Assembly (NCBI GenBank): GCA_014058105.1
Contig: JACGCM010002894.1
Span: 434,001 to 498,000, forward strand
Origin: Kingdonia uniflora
Taxonomy: Eukaryota; Streptophyta; Magnoliopsida; Ranunculales; Circaeasteraceae
DNA: 64,000 nucleotides
Reading direction: 5' to 3'
Shown one piece after another: positions 33,792 to 45,121 of this stretch. Below the pieces are notes generated by a model. That model saw only the letters and a program-made list of their open reading frames with translations. It ran no database searches and had not been told where the DNA came from. Within the stretch, counting starts at the first letter, position 1. Each line of letters starts with the position of its first letter. The position numbers and the translations under genes are program-made.

Positions 33792-35221
33792 TGGTAACCG
33801 AGGGACAGTGTCGGGCCTGCTTCCGCGTTAAGAGATTTCTTAAGCACTACTGGTAGAGCAACAGTAACATCTTTACAATATTCAAGGGGGTTAGTTCTAA
33901 TGAGAGCAATTGAGATTTTTTTTTCTTCATAAAATTTTTAAACAAACACAAACCTCGTGGTTCTAGGTTCAAAGAAAATAAACATATATGAGTCTCCCAA
34001 TATTTACTATGGGTTCCTAAAGATAAGCTGATATGTTCCGTGTTTAAGAGATGAATGTGGGATCGGGACCCTCGAGAACATTGATAATTTTTTCCATAAT
34101 TCTCGTTCTCAAGTCTGCGACATATATGATACAATAAGAAACGAAGTTTAAGGTAGCGTAAAATTAACCTTTCACAAGCATTATATTTATGGGGTATATA
34201 CGCCTTATCATTCTTACAATGTAGATAACCGTGAAAAACATATTTACAACGGGAAAAGTCTTTAACATGCTTATTGTGAGAAAGGGCAGGTGATTTGTAG
34301 TGTGCAAGTAGGTGATGGTCTTTGCCCTTTTTACTATATTTTTTGGAATATTTGCTCTATGTTATACAGTCCCATTGACAAAAGTGATTCATGAGAAGAA
34401 GAGCGGAACACATTAAAGTGATATGTCAAAACTCTTTTAATCGGTGACATGTGGTTTAAATGAAGACGTACCTTTATAGGATAATCAGGATCCCTATCGA
34501 TATCCAGGTTTTCACTTTTGTCGAGCCCACAGTGGATAAGGTTCCTACTCTGCTTGAGAGATGGGCGGGTAAAAGACGTGACAAAATCCTGATACTGTTG
34601 AATAGTAAGATGTGGGTCAAGAACCTTACGGGAAGAAGTCAACGACCGATATTCTATCGATGAGTTGTTGCCAAAGAAATCCATAGTAGTTGGTGTCATT
34701 CCGGTTGAGTATGCCAAGTGAGAATTTGAGCTACCTTCTGAATGTTCTGACTCTGAGGTGCTTGTAGTTTGCCTAAGAGAAGAAACAAGAAAGATAATAT
34801 GTGTTAGAGCGGGGCGTTGATGAGCGGCAAGTCTCTTTCTTCTAGTTATCTAAGTCCTAGTTTTTGGTGGAGTAATAAATTCATCTTGGACTAAATCCAT
34901 GTGTACTGGTACATGTTTCTTCTATACGGGTTTGTTTAGGCACATACTAAGAAGTGGGCTTCAGTTGCTTCACTAATGAAGTTCTATTATTGGCATTTGG
35001 ATTGGGCCCATGAGAAGGTGCCCAAGTTTAAGTTTACAAAATCTAACTCATTGTTACGGGTTCCACAATTTAAAGTAGGAGGTGAGTCCAAGTCGATTAG
35101 ACGTGATTGAAATTCACCATCATGACAAAGATGTATGGGGCTTTTTGCTCAACCTACATACTTTCTTCCAAGTCAGCTACGTGGGCCACTCTACATCTTC
35201 AAAAGGTTTTCTAACTCGTAA

Positions 35222-35699
35222 GAGCACCAACAACAGTTAGGTACACCTGACGTGGTGGGTGGAAAATTCACCCTCTTTTCCACCCAAATCGTCTCCCGGC
35301 ATCTAGGTGAATACCTGACGTGGCATTTACAAAATTCACCCGAGGGTGGATTTTGGGTAAATTCATGTCGTGCCCTTCTGAACCGCGCATAGCCTATTCA
35401 TCACTAGGATGTTGTCACGTATCAACAATCCAGTGGCTCTCATTACCCCTCACTTCAAAACTATGCGTAGACATGTGTCAGCAATCCAATGGCTCACATT
35501 ACCCCTCACTTCAGAACTGCACGTAGAAACAACGTTCAAGATTAAAACACGTGTCAATTTCTTATTGGCCCAAACTTGCCGCGTTGTTTAGAAGTGTGCT
35601 TGGTGAATTCACTTTGATTTTTTTTAACAACTGTTGTGGGGTGGATTGGATTCACCCTGCTTTTGGGCGAATCCATCCACCTAACTGCTGTGGATGCTT
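35222..35699. mobile_element. MITE (Tourist/PIF-Harbinger-like), 478 bp, TAA TSD
   Basis: Imperfect inverted ends gagcaccaacaacagttaggt and the complement of acctaactgctgtggatgctt, flanked by TAA at 35219-35221 and 35700-35702. The subterminal regions repeat ggattcaccc/gggtgaat motifs in inverted form. It has no coding capacity. It lies inside LINE ORF1. Confidence 0.85.
35412..35530. repeat. 57-bp tandem duplication inside the MITE
   Basis: Two adjacent copies of a unit containing cattacccctcacttca, the first from about 35415 and the second from about 35473, roughly 85% alike by eye. This is an internal expansion of the MITE. Confidence 0.8.
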
Positions 35700-37245
35700 T
35701 AAGAATTTAGAAGCTGTTGACAAAAGAGAGATAGATTTTTTTGGGAGAAAATTCAACGTCTTCCATATCAAAGATAAGCCTCATATCTGTACTAGTGATT
35801 GTCTCCCCATGTCTTGCACCCGGAAAAGCTGAGCAACCCACCCCCCCCCCCCCTCGAAAACGCTATTGTTTTTTTTTTGTAATGCCACATATCCCTAAAT
35901 CATGTCAAATAGTGTACAATTTACCAAAAAAATTATGGCTCGCTCCACAAATGGGGCATGCACTAGAAAATGAGATACCCCCTTTTCAGCCATAGACCAT
36001 CTCTCAACGAGTATGGTACTTGACCCCTCGGTTGGCTGGCGTGTTGTTTTTACTACCATAAGCATCCTCGTTAAATTTTTTATCCCGGTTCACGTGCGTA
36101 TCTCATTCTCCCCCCAACTGCGATTTGAAACGAACGTTGAGGTGTATCTTAACTTCTATCGGAATAGTTTCTGGAGTCTCCATGAGTATGCTAATCGATG
36201 GTGAAAACAGGTTAGGGGCTATAGGTTGCTTGGATGTGAGGCCCAAATACGAACTCGATGTCTTGGTTAATTTCTGTCGGGTAAAAACTTTTTTCTTCAA
36301 GATGACGAGGGCAAGCAAAAACTGGATGGTCGATTAAGCCACACAATTTAAAAAAACCCTCTATCTACTCATATTTGAAAGTTAGTTGGGCATTCGGGAG
36401 TCCGAACGGTCTTGGTTGCATTAGGGCAAGTGTTAGGGGTTTATTTATCAGTAAATCTACCAAAATTCTTGGAAAGTAGAGCTTCTATTACCTGAATCAT
36501 CAATGTCAGCAATGATAAAATCCCCAAGGGAGTTTCCTATATTCTCAAGGGCATCTTTGTTTCTACTACACATGGGAAGACCAAAAACTTTAACCCAAAC
36601 CAAGATTTTTGGGAAAGTAATTTCAGAATAGTTAAGGTACGAGTTTACCTTTCATTGTAGTAGTGAAAACCCGTGTAAATTCTTTGAGGATATGTTTTAA
36701 GGTAATTTTCTCTCTTTTGGCCGCGCTTTTAAAGTTGGCCATAAGACTTCTTGAGTTTTTTTGGTACGAGATTATGGGCATCTTGTCTAAGAGTCATCTC
36801 CAAGCATTGTTCATCCCGTCTATGATCTGTTTGATAGATAACTTTGGGGAGATAGACTTGAAACCCATACCAAATTGCCATTCTTAACTCTACTTCGACC
36901 ATTTCTCGTCGGTGAAGCATATTTTCTCAACCGGAGCTCGTTCCACAATAGGGACCCCTTGGAGGAGTTTTTGGAGCCATGTTATATCATTAGTTTCATT
37001 TTCTTGTTCTTTCATGATAGTGTCCATGGTGTGAGTTGTAGTTGCATGGGGTACGGTAAAATCATAATAAAAGGAAAGAAGGAGAAAGGAGAGATTGTGG
37101 AATGAGCAAAAGAAAATGGGAGAGAGATGTTTTAACTGGAGGAGGGCAATATAAGTTGGTAAAGGAGGTAAGGGAGGATGGGAGAGGTTAGGGAGAGGAT
37201 ATGGGGAAGAGCTTGTCTTTCTCACTCCAGGGTTTCATTATGTAG

Positions 37246-37275
37246 TGATGGTGATGGTGATGGTGATGGTGATGG
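37246..37275. repeat. (GATGGT)n microsatellite
   Basis: About five copies of gatggt in a row upstream of the LINE. Simple sequence repeat. Confidence 0.9.
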
Positions 37276-38076
37276 AGAGCAATGTAAGCTTGTCTTTTGG
37301 GGTACTTCGTCTACATGCTTCATTACCATTTGCTCCACTACTGAGACCAACTACAGCAGTGCTCAAGCCTGGAACTCGACATCAGAGTAATCCCCTCCGA
37401 AACTCTACTTGATACGTCGTCATTCCATATCTATGCTACTAATGAGAATCAATCTCGGCCGTTAATCCTCCTACCCTCCACATGTTGAGGGAAATTGAAG
37501 GTTTAGGTTAAAAACATAAATATACAAAATTGTAACAGCCGTTAGATCTTGGGGGTAATTTCGTCTATTTTTTCAATTTATTTAATTCTAAAATACCCCC
37601 ATTTTGTATATACCAAATCTATGGAAAATAGGCATCTCAATCGTAATTACATGATCAAATAAGGGGTATTTTTGGAAGTTCAACCCACAACTTTTTGTAT
37701 ATACGAAAAGGGTATTTTAGGAAGCCTAAATACAAACCTAAAACGCCAAATTGTAAGGCAAACCTCTCGATTTAGGTCTTCGAACAACAAAAATCTCAAT
37801 CTTTCATTACAAGCTTCGATTGCTCCATCAGATTTGTAAATCTTTTGCTTGCGATTCTCCAATCAGGTTCATCTCTCTTTCTCTCTCTTTTTAATCTCTC
37901 AACTTCAAACCCTCCATAGATTTCAATTTGGGTCAACGATTTGGATTCCAAATTCCAATCTCTCATTAAAAAAAGTTCAGATTAGGGTTCAAAATTTTTA
38001 TTTGGGGTTGTCGATTGAGGTTCAAAATTTTGATTTCTGGTTCAATTTTGGTAGATAATTTCACTATCGATTGAAG

Positions 38077-38263
38077 ATGGTTAGAGCAGCAGAAGAAGCT
38101 CTGTTGAATAAGCTTGAAAACCAGGTTCACAATGGTGGAGGAGGTGCTTGGGAGTATCTCTGTCTCGTTAGAAAGCTTAAAGTTCGTCGTTCTGACAAGG
38201 TTTTGAAGCATGGGTTATCCATCTTAAACGATTCTAAGAACCGAGCCAAACTTGGTGCAAAAG
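38077..38263 (+). pseudogene. EMC2: EMC2 (ER membrane protein complex subunit 2) exon 1, orphaned
   Basis: ATG at 38077 opens MVRAAEEALLNKLENQVHNG, then GAWEYLCLVRKLKVRRSDKV, LKHGLSILNDSKNRAKLG. This is the conserved N-terminus of the TPR protein EMC2, which helps insert tail-anchored and multi-pass proteins into the ER membrane. The exon ends in phase 1 at a good donor (AAAG|GTTAAC, 38264), where relatives continue with E-W-T-L-Y-E-Q. That exon is not found in the next 4 kb or anywhere in the window. A plausible leader lies upstream (37840-38076). The frame is intact, so this may be a recently severed gene, a promoter-bearing fragment, or a gene with a very long first intron whose remainder lies outside the window. 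Confidence 0.8.
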
Positions 38264-38911
38264 GTTAACTTTCTTTGCTATGTTCATATGTTCCTGTAAA
38301 TAATTCAATTTTTTGTTTTTTTTATTAAATTTAGGATTGTTAGATTTGGAAAATCTGTGATAGACTGTAGTAGGGATGAATATAGTCCCCTAATATTAAG
38401 ACATCACAATGTACCGAGTCTCTAATCATTCCTTCCACAAGTAATATGAGATCACTAATATAAGACATCGAGTATTATACTGGTCCTGATATGACCGTGG
38501 AGGAATTAATACACTTACTTCCTGTGGGGTTCATGTTTATCGAGCACATACATCCATGTGCTTTGAGATTGCCATAGAAGTGATCCCGATTCATGATGAT
38601 TTAGACTAGACTGGGTTGTAATATGTCTTTCAACTCCATCGAAAAGGTTAGGATCAGATGTTGTTGGGCATATACTTAAAGCTGACTTATCTCTTTGGTT
38701 CACTTATTAATGACTCGGGATCATGTATTACAATGTTGACTTTATCGCCGATATGTCGCAAACCCAGCTGAATGATGTGTTTTTGGCCGATTTATCAAAA
38801 ATATCTTGAACCTGTTATTAGGCAAAATATCGCGAAAAAATTGTACATTATCGTGAAAAATCATAAAATGCTGTATTTATTGTCGATAAATTGCTTTCAT
38901 AAGATAACTGA
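38264..38911. other. Sequence after the EMC2 exon
   Basis: No second EMC2 exon is found. The stretch 38350-38720 lacks recognisable coding. Short repeats such as atcgcgaaaa/atcgtgaaaa (about 38829 and 38850) occur. Confidence 0.4.
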
Positions 38912-39718
38912 CGAGTCTGCCTAGCATAAGCCTCACCGCATGAAACTCTAAATAAGATCTTTCTCGCAAGGCGACATGTGGCAATCTCACTCTCACAACT
39001 AGTATCTCCTATTTTTCCTCCTTTTTTATGATCTTCTTTTCCATTCCATATTAGACCCCCCCCCCCCACACACACAACTTACGAACAAAGCAACCTCATT
39101 CCCTCTCAAAGCAGCTTCTGCAAATTCAAATCAAAAGTGGGTATTCTAACCCAAAGATGGAAGAAAATTTTATCAAACTAAACAATTATGAGTTTTTCAT
39201 TGCAATATTTTAAAAATTGCTAATGTCTTGATGCAGATGAAGACTGATGATCTCCTAGAGCTTTATTTGATTCTCCTTAGTTTTGATTCATGTTTTTAAA
39301 CCTAAAAATCTTTTTAAGAAAATCATATAAAGATCTTTGGCATTTCATCGTTCAAAGAAACTTTATTGTAAAACTATTCAAATTTCTCCAACACTACATA
39401 GTATTCATCTTTTGATGAGATCTCAGAGTGATTCATACCTTCTCCAAGCCTTAAAGGTCTAATATGAGATTAATAAAAGGTGGGGAAATTCTTAGAGGGA
39501 AGAAGGTGGAGATTGGAGAAATTCAGGAGATATTGGGGCTGTATTGTTCTGAGAATCTTTCTGTGGGGAGTGGCAAATATGGAATGGAAAAGAAGATCTA
39601 TAAAAAAATGGTAGAAATAGGAGAAGTTAGTCGTGTGGGGGAGATTGCCGCATGTCGCCTTGCGAGAAGGGTCTTATTTAGAGTTCCGTACGGCGGGGGA
39701 TTATGCTAGGCGGACTCG
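38912..39718. repeat. Large inverted repeat, ~140-bp arms
   Basis: The left arm 38912-39052 and right arm 39576-39718 are inverted copies, by eye about 80% alike. Shared landmarks are catgtcgccttgcgaga and the complement of gcctagcataa. About 520 bp lie between. A poly-C tract (39056-39068) abuts the left arm. It resembles a foldback element or MITE with long terminal repeats, but no target duplication was found. Confidence 0.75.
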
Positions 39719-40099
39719 ATTTTCTCAACATATCTCATATTTTCAGATATATTTAGATACACTCAAGATATCGGTGATAATGTGTGACATTGTGAGATAT
39801 TTTCATATATTTTATTTCTTACACCTAAGTGGGGGCAAAATATTGTCAATATACCAAAAATGTCAACTGCCGATCTATTGACTGATATGATATTTCAATC
39901 TTGCTTAGGACCACCCTATTGGGAGTCATGAGCAATGGGCTCACATCTCTTCTTCACCCATGCAATGGGATGCCCACTAGGAGAAATCTTGGCTTTCTCG
40001 GCATCTGTGGTCCAAGGGAGTAAAAAGAACGCAAAACATGTATAATAAACGAAGAGGTGCAGTCGAGACATTATCATAAAGAGACGAAGGGAAAAAAAC
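39719..40099. other. Gene-less stretch
   Basis: AT-rich DNA between the inverted repeat and the 120-bp tandem array. The open frame 39916-40101 (-) shows no family signature. Confidence 0.4.
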
Positions 40100-40455
40100 A
40101 TAAATATAGTGTGTGTGGATGTTAGAGTAAAATCGTAAGTATTGGTTATTATTGATGTGAAAAGTGTATAAATCAGAAATAGAAGTGCGTAAATATAGTG
40201 TGTGTATCCATTTTTTTATTTGGGGGTTTAAGCGAGTGTGGATGTTTGAGTAAAATCATAAGTATTGGTTATTATTGATGTGAAAGTGTAGAAATCAGAA
40301 ATAAAAGTGCGTAAATATAGTGTGTGTGTCCATTTTTTTATTTAGGGGTTTAAGCGAGTGTGGATGTTAGAGTAAAATCGTAAGAATTGGTTATTATTGA
40401 TGTGAAAAGTTTAGAAATCACAAATAAAAGTGCGTAAATATAGTGTGTGTATCCG
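40100..40455. repeat. Tandem array, ~120-bp unit, about 3 copies
   Basis: The landmark tgtggatgtt recurs at 40114, 40237 and 40357 (spacings 123 and 120). Each unit contains ttggttattattgatgtgaaa and ends in gtgcgtaaatatagtgtgtgt. Copies differ at a few positions only, so the array is fairly young. Confidence 0.9.
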
Positions 40456-41073
40456 TTTCTTTTAGCTACAATGCATTAGTAAGCGTACTACATATGGCCA
40501 TTGGGGTATATGAACTTGAAACTTGTATTTTTCGATATTGTTTTGTGCTTTGAGTAAGCTTGTTGTAGGACGATGAATAGGAAATTTTATAGATCTTCCT
40601 GCAGCAAGATAGTCTCTTACAAAAACTAGCTATTTGATGTTATCTTATATACTTGTTTTAATTGATTTTGTTACTTATTCGCTTCTTTTTATTTGTGGTT
40701 GACTAGGTGGTTCTCGCTGCTTCCCTTAGAACTAAATCTCGGAAAGGTGAGTTTGTTGTATTATTTGCACTAACTATTCTCATTAAACTTTTCCTTCATA
40801 TTCGTCAATTGTTGGGATGATATCCTTTGCTACCCTTTTTGCATCACATGTGAAACTGCATGCAGTTTTTTAGTCATAGAATTGTTACCCCATTTTTGTA
40901 GGTTCCAATAGTACTTTTTTTCTTGATTCAAGATCACAACTTCAGATATTAGATTGTTACTATATGGAAATAAAGGACTTTAATTATTTTAAGGGATTTA
41001 TCTCGTTTAGATATAATGATCATGCATCCATAATGTTGAACTGTGGGCTCTATCCGATGCTTGAGTCTCATCA
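40456..41073. other. Gene-less stretch
   Basis: A possible short exon-like piece, ggtggttctcgctgcttccc..cggaaag followed by GTGAG (40708-40746), is seen without any supporting homology. Nothing else is recognised. Confidence 0.3.
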
Positions 41074-41760
41074 TATCAAAATATCACGAGTCCTACAGAA
41101 CTGCTTGCTCTTTGAACACCCACATAAGTTATATCATCGGGTTCAATTCCTTCTTCAAGCATATCCGAAAATACTATTATAGCTTCCTCTGCGCGCCCAT
41201 GATTGGCTAACCCTGATACCATGACAGAGTAAGTTAGCTTGTTCTTCACTGCCATTTCTTCAAATAAAGATTTTCCTTTGTTTAAAGAACCACATTTGAC
41301 ATACATGTTTATCTAGGAGGTCTCCACTACTATATTTAGTCCATTGAATGTCCTTAACAAGGACCCATGGGTGCACCTCCCTAGATTAAGGTCACCTTTA
41401 TTGGCACATGAAGAGAGGACACCAACTAAAATGCTCTCATCTGCCCTAAACTTTCCATCCCTACACATATCTCCAAATATTTTAAGGCAGTCAATCCACA
41501 AACCTACCTTAGCATGAGAAGAAATAAGTGCACTCCAGGAGGCAACACTCTTTTGATCCATCAACTCGAAAACCTTACAACAAAGCTTTGTCTCTCCGTA
41601 TTTCCCATAAAAACTAATCAAACTATTTTGCACAAAGATGTTAGTATCAAACCCAAACTTCACAACATGCCCATGTATTTGCATTCCTTCTTTGAGTGAT
41701 AATAGATGAGAACATGCCTTGAGAAGTGATGGATATGTGAAGTTATACAGTGGGTGTTCT
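41074..41760 (-). pseudogene. PPR gene fragment (PLS class, At1g31920-like)
   Basis: Minus-strand frames read MQIHGHVVKFGFDTNIFVQN, SLISFYGKYGETKLCCKVFE, MDQKSVASWSALISSHAKVG, CANKGDLNLGRCTHG and, after a stop near 41313, INMYVKCGSLNKGKSLFEEM and SGLANHGRAEEAIIVFSDML. These are three to four pentatricopeptide motifs. The piece stops abruptly near 41074 (EEGIEPDDITYVGV) and has no start or E/DYW end. Intact relatives act on organellar transcripts. Confidence 0.85.
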
Positions 41761-42123
41761 TTGTAGTAAAATCTTCATTACTGCACTTGAAAGAGAATAA
41801 TGTACGACACCCCAAATTTTGAAAGTATCTGGCTCTTGAATTTGATGTTTGAACAAAAGGAACTTATGGATGTCACTAATTTGACCATCTATATTTGAAG
41901 TGAAAAATGGAGATTTATCAAATAAGGAATGCTCTGTAGGTAAATGTCCTCTTCTGAAAAAAAAAATGAATGAAAAGAATTCAGCTCAGTTTCTTACCCC
42001 AAGCTACAAATCTTTTTCTAACAAGAAAATTGTGGTTTTAGCTTCTTCCTGAGTAGTAGGATTGTGGAGTGACATTTCTTGTGTCAAATCTCTCATTTTA
42101 GCTTTAATCATTGATTGAAAGTA
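41761..42123. other. Flank between PPR fragment and NBS-LRR
   Basis: AT-rich sequence without recognised features; it includes the presumed leader of the NBS-LRR pseudogene. Confidence 0.4.
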
Positions 42124-44700
42124 ATGGTGGAAGCTTTGCCAGGATTTGTGATTGGCAAATTAGGAGATATGACTGTTGATGAAGTTGTTTCTAAATTCTA
42201 AATTCAAACCGGTATCAGTGAAGATATTCAGTTCATCGAGAGTGAGGTTTCTGCGATGAAAATTTTCTTAAGAGATGCAGAGATGATTTTTTTTGTAAAA
42301 GATGTGGAAAGTAACAGTGGGGAAGTTGTTGGGTTATGGGTGACTCAAGTCAGAGACAATGCCTACAAAGTTGAGGATGTTCTCGAGGAGTTCATTCTCA
42401 GAATGCAACACCTCAAATCTAGGCAGCAAAATAGTTTTCTAGATATCATGTAATCTGTCGGCTATGTTCCTAGCTTCTTTAATTAAGCAGATACAAATAT
42501 GTTGTCGGTTTCACTTGCAGATCAAAATTATCAAGGAGGTTACTTATATATCTAGGAGAAGGCTCAATTACAAACTTCAAGAGAAAGGAACCACGCCAAA
42601 CTTCAAAGAAGAAGAAAGGGGAGATCATGGCATATCTCATCTTTCTGTTGAAGAAATGATATCATAGGGTTTGATGGTGATGTGGACAAAATGCATAATA
42701 TTTTTCTAAATAAAGAACTTAGGCTACATCAAAATTGCATAATCATCTCAGTGGTTGCTATAGGAGGTGCCGGAAAGACGACTTTAGTAAAAAAAAGTTT
42801 ACAACAACATCTTGTCCGAATTCGATTGTAATGATTGGATCTCGGTGTCCCATGACTATCAACCTAGGCAGATCTTACATTCCATGCTCAAAAGATTTTT
42901 CAAGAGCAGTGTCAAGCCATTACCAAGTAACTTGGAAGACATGTCAATAGGCGAGTTACGGAAAGAAGTACATAGCTATTTGCTAAATAAAAGTTGCCTC
43001 CTTATTCTTGACGTTATTTGGGATAATAAAGTATGGGATGAGATTAGACACGGTTTGCCACATAGAGCTAAAGGTAGTATCATCTTTACAACTCGAATCA
43101 TGAGCCTAGCTTGCCCTATCAGGGAAACATCCTACATCCACCAACTTACTCCATTATCTACCAAATTGGCTTGGATGCTCTCCTGTAGGAAAACCTTTAA
43201 GAATAGAAACCCTCCTGGTTGTTGTCCTCAACAACTAAAACAACTTGCAGAAGCTATAGTACAAAGGTGTACAGGATTCCACTCGCCCTTCGATCATTGG
43301 AGGCCTATTATCAAAAATTGAAGCCATGGATTATTTGAAATGGGATAGTGTACTTGAAAACTTTTATTGTGCTTTGAATGACGAAGGTCTTGAAAGACTT
43401 AATCGAGCCTTGTTGAAAAGCTATATATATTTACCTTGTCTTCTCAAACCCTGTTTCTTATTTTATGGTATGTTTCCTGAAGATCGTGTAATTAAGAGAA
43501 TGAGATTAATTCGTCTTTGGGCGGCCGGAGGTTTCATCAAAGAGCATCCTGAAGAAAAAAAACTCGAAGAAGTTACAAGCAATTACTTTGATTATCTTAT
43601 AGAGAGGAACATGCTCCAAATTCATAAAAATGTATTTACGGTCCAGTTAAGAGCATGTAAACTTCATGATCTCGTACGTGATATTGCCGCCATACACGTG
43701 TTGCAGAAATAAAAGTTTGGTGCGATTATTACAAGACAGAACAATAATGTCTTAAGAAAGAATACATTGTGTGGCAATGCATAACACTTCCATGTGTTCT
43801 CCATCAATTACAGTTGGTAATCTGAGAGCTCGCTCATTGCTCATATTTTCTTCGAACGGGTTTTCTGTATTGGCTTTGCGCTAAATGATGATGTCTTTTA
43901 AGCATTTGAGGGTCTTGGATTTATTTGAAGAAAATATCAAGCACTTTCCAAATAAGGTACGTAACTTGGTTCATTTATGCTATCTGGACTTAAAAGAGGA
44001 TGCCCGTCAGTGAACTTCCAAAGTCATTGCATAGGCTGCAGAGTTTACAAACTTTTGATTTTGGAATAACAAAGGTAAGTTTCTTCCCTCGTAGAATAAA
44101 ATTAGCCTCATTTCCAAAAATGAGGCATCTTTATACGATTAAGGGTATGCATGTGTCATCCAGAAGCGTCAAGGGCTTATATAACCTTCAATCGCTATGG
44201 GGAGTAATAGCTGATGAACACTTGATAAGACAACTTCATCTTTCACCTGAAATTCAAAGTTATTATGTTTGTGGAGTGGAAGAAGAAAGCTGCAAAGAGC
44301 TTTATTCTTCCATTAAAAAGATGCAAGACCTTCGGTACTTGCAAATTACAAAATATCCTGGTACCGGTGATAAAGCTCTAGATTTGGAAAACATGTCTCC
44401 ACCTCCACTTCATCTTGAGAAATTATTCATGGGGGGATTATGAAAGAAGGCGACTATTACAATGGTTTGGATCTATCAGATGTCTCTAAAAGTTGAGATT
44501 GTATGATAGCAATTTAAAGGGGAACCCCTTCCTTATCGGCTTACCCTGGCGCAATTGCCAATTTTGAGTTTACTTTTCATGTATAAAAATTCTTACATGG
44601 GAAGGAAGTTGGGGCTAGGTGACATCATTGGCGAAGAAGGCTTCAAGTTTCCCAAACTCCGTCTGTTATTTTTGGATGTCGACCTGCATAAAGATTTTTA
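42124..44700 (+). pseudogene. CC-NBS-LRR disease-resistance gene, RPM1-like, degraded
   Basis: ATG at 42124 opens MVEALPGFVIGKLGDMTVDE, then a stop. The coiled-coil part continues FLRDAEMIFFVKDVESNSGE and WVTQVRDNAYKVEDVLEEF (EDVID-like). NB-ARC motifs follow: P-loop VAIGGAGKTTLV (about 42750), kinase-2 CLLILDVIWDNKVWDEI with one Asp shifted, RNBS-B KGSIIFTTR, and the ARC2 block CFLFYGMFPEDRVIKRMRLI. The MHD-region motif KLHDLVRDIAA lies at 43660. Leucine-rich repeats run 43890-44690 (MPVSELPKSLHRLQSLQTFD; LPILSLLFMYKNS). The GLPL motif is destroyed by a frame change (CTGFHSPFDHW). At least six frame breaks exist, so no full receptor can be made. Family role: intracellular pathogen sensing. 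Confidence 0.88.
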
Positions 44701-44794
44701 CGTGCTATGTATATGTAGTGATTTCCAATTCCTATGTATAAAGATTTTTCTGATGATATTTGTTGAAGTTTTGGCACACAAAAAAATGGCAAAA

Positions 44795-44850
44795 AAAAAT
44801 GCTGCTACCCAGGCTCGAACTGGGGACCTTCTGCCTGTAAAGAAGACATG
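44795..44850 (-). other. tRNA-like 3' half (T-arm), probable SINE or tRNA fragment
   Basis: On the minus strand the sequence GGTCCCCAGTTCGAGCCTGG has a perfect T-arm with the GTTCGAGCC loop. It is preceded by a CTTCTTTACA.. segment like an anticodon arm and followed by an acceptor-like end and a T-run. No D-arm or 5' acceptor half lies in the next 60 bases, so it is not a complete tRNA gene. It could be an RNA polymerase III-derived retroposon fragment. Confidence 0.5.
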
Positions 44851-45121
44851 ATAAGTAAGCAAATATATTCATTGAAATGACAAATCTCAAAGCTAAAGAG
44901 ATTCTTTAACTATGAGAGCAGATGCAGGTTTGGAGGGATTTCTCATTTTGACGAACTGCAAAAGACTCGTGAAAGTGTTTACTTACAAATCTATAACCTT
45001 TCCTGGGAGGCCCTCTTTGACTATGATTTGTCTGACTTCTGTTATACTTGATTCATTAATAGTATTTAATGCTCATGTTGTAAGGCTAAATCTAAATAAG
45101 CCAATCGGCGTATATTTGTAG
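44851..45121. other. Junction between NBS-LRR and FAD-oxidoreductase fragments
   Basis: No exon of the oxidoreductase that should precede 45122 is found here. An intron-like acceptor, atatttgtag, ends it. Confidence 0.4.

Larger units (their letters stand above)
32872..37027 (-). mobile_element. L1-type LINE, ORF1 plus endonuclease, no RT visible
   Basis: On the minus strand, ORF1 starts near 37027 and the endonuclease of ORF2 starts at 33791. The frame ends near 32872, where RT sequence should follow but does not. A MITE (35222-35699) is inserted in ORF1. The element is broken by many stops. Its 5' limit is near 37170. The 3' side is either deleted or replaced by other DNA. Confidence 0.75.
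33800..37027 (-). pseudogene. LINE ORF1 remnant (DUF4283-like, zinc-knuckle)
   Basis: A start at 37027 opens MDTIMKEQENETNDITWLQK. Broken frames downstream include ILVWVKVFGLPMCSRNKDAL near 36600-36540, the typical LINE ORF1 segment after DUF4283. A possible CCHC segment, C-P-I-C..H-D-L-G-I-C, lies near 35960-35890, just before the MITE. The minus-strand frame at 34717-34334 (MAYSTGMTPTTMDFFGNN) lies in the C-terminal half. Known role: nucleic-acid-binding chaperone of the LINE. It is heavily degraded. Confidence 0.65.

Noticed and set aside
44795..44850. A tRNA gene
   Set aside because: Only the T-arm and part of an anticodon arm are present; no D-arm or paired acceptor stem.
44555..44851. 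A 98-aa protein ending ..ATQARTGDLLPV..
   Set aside because: The start is a decayed leucine-rich repeat and the tail is read across the antisense of a tRNA-like sequence, a frequent false ORF.
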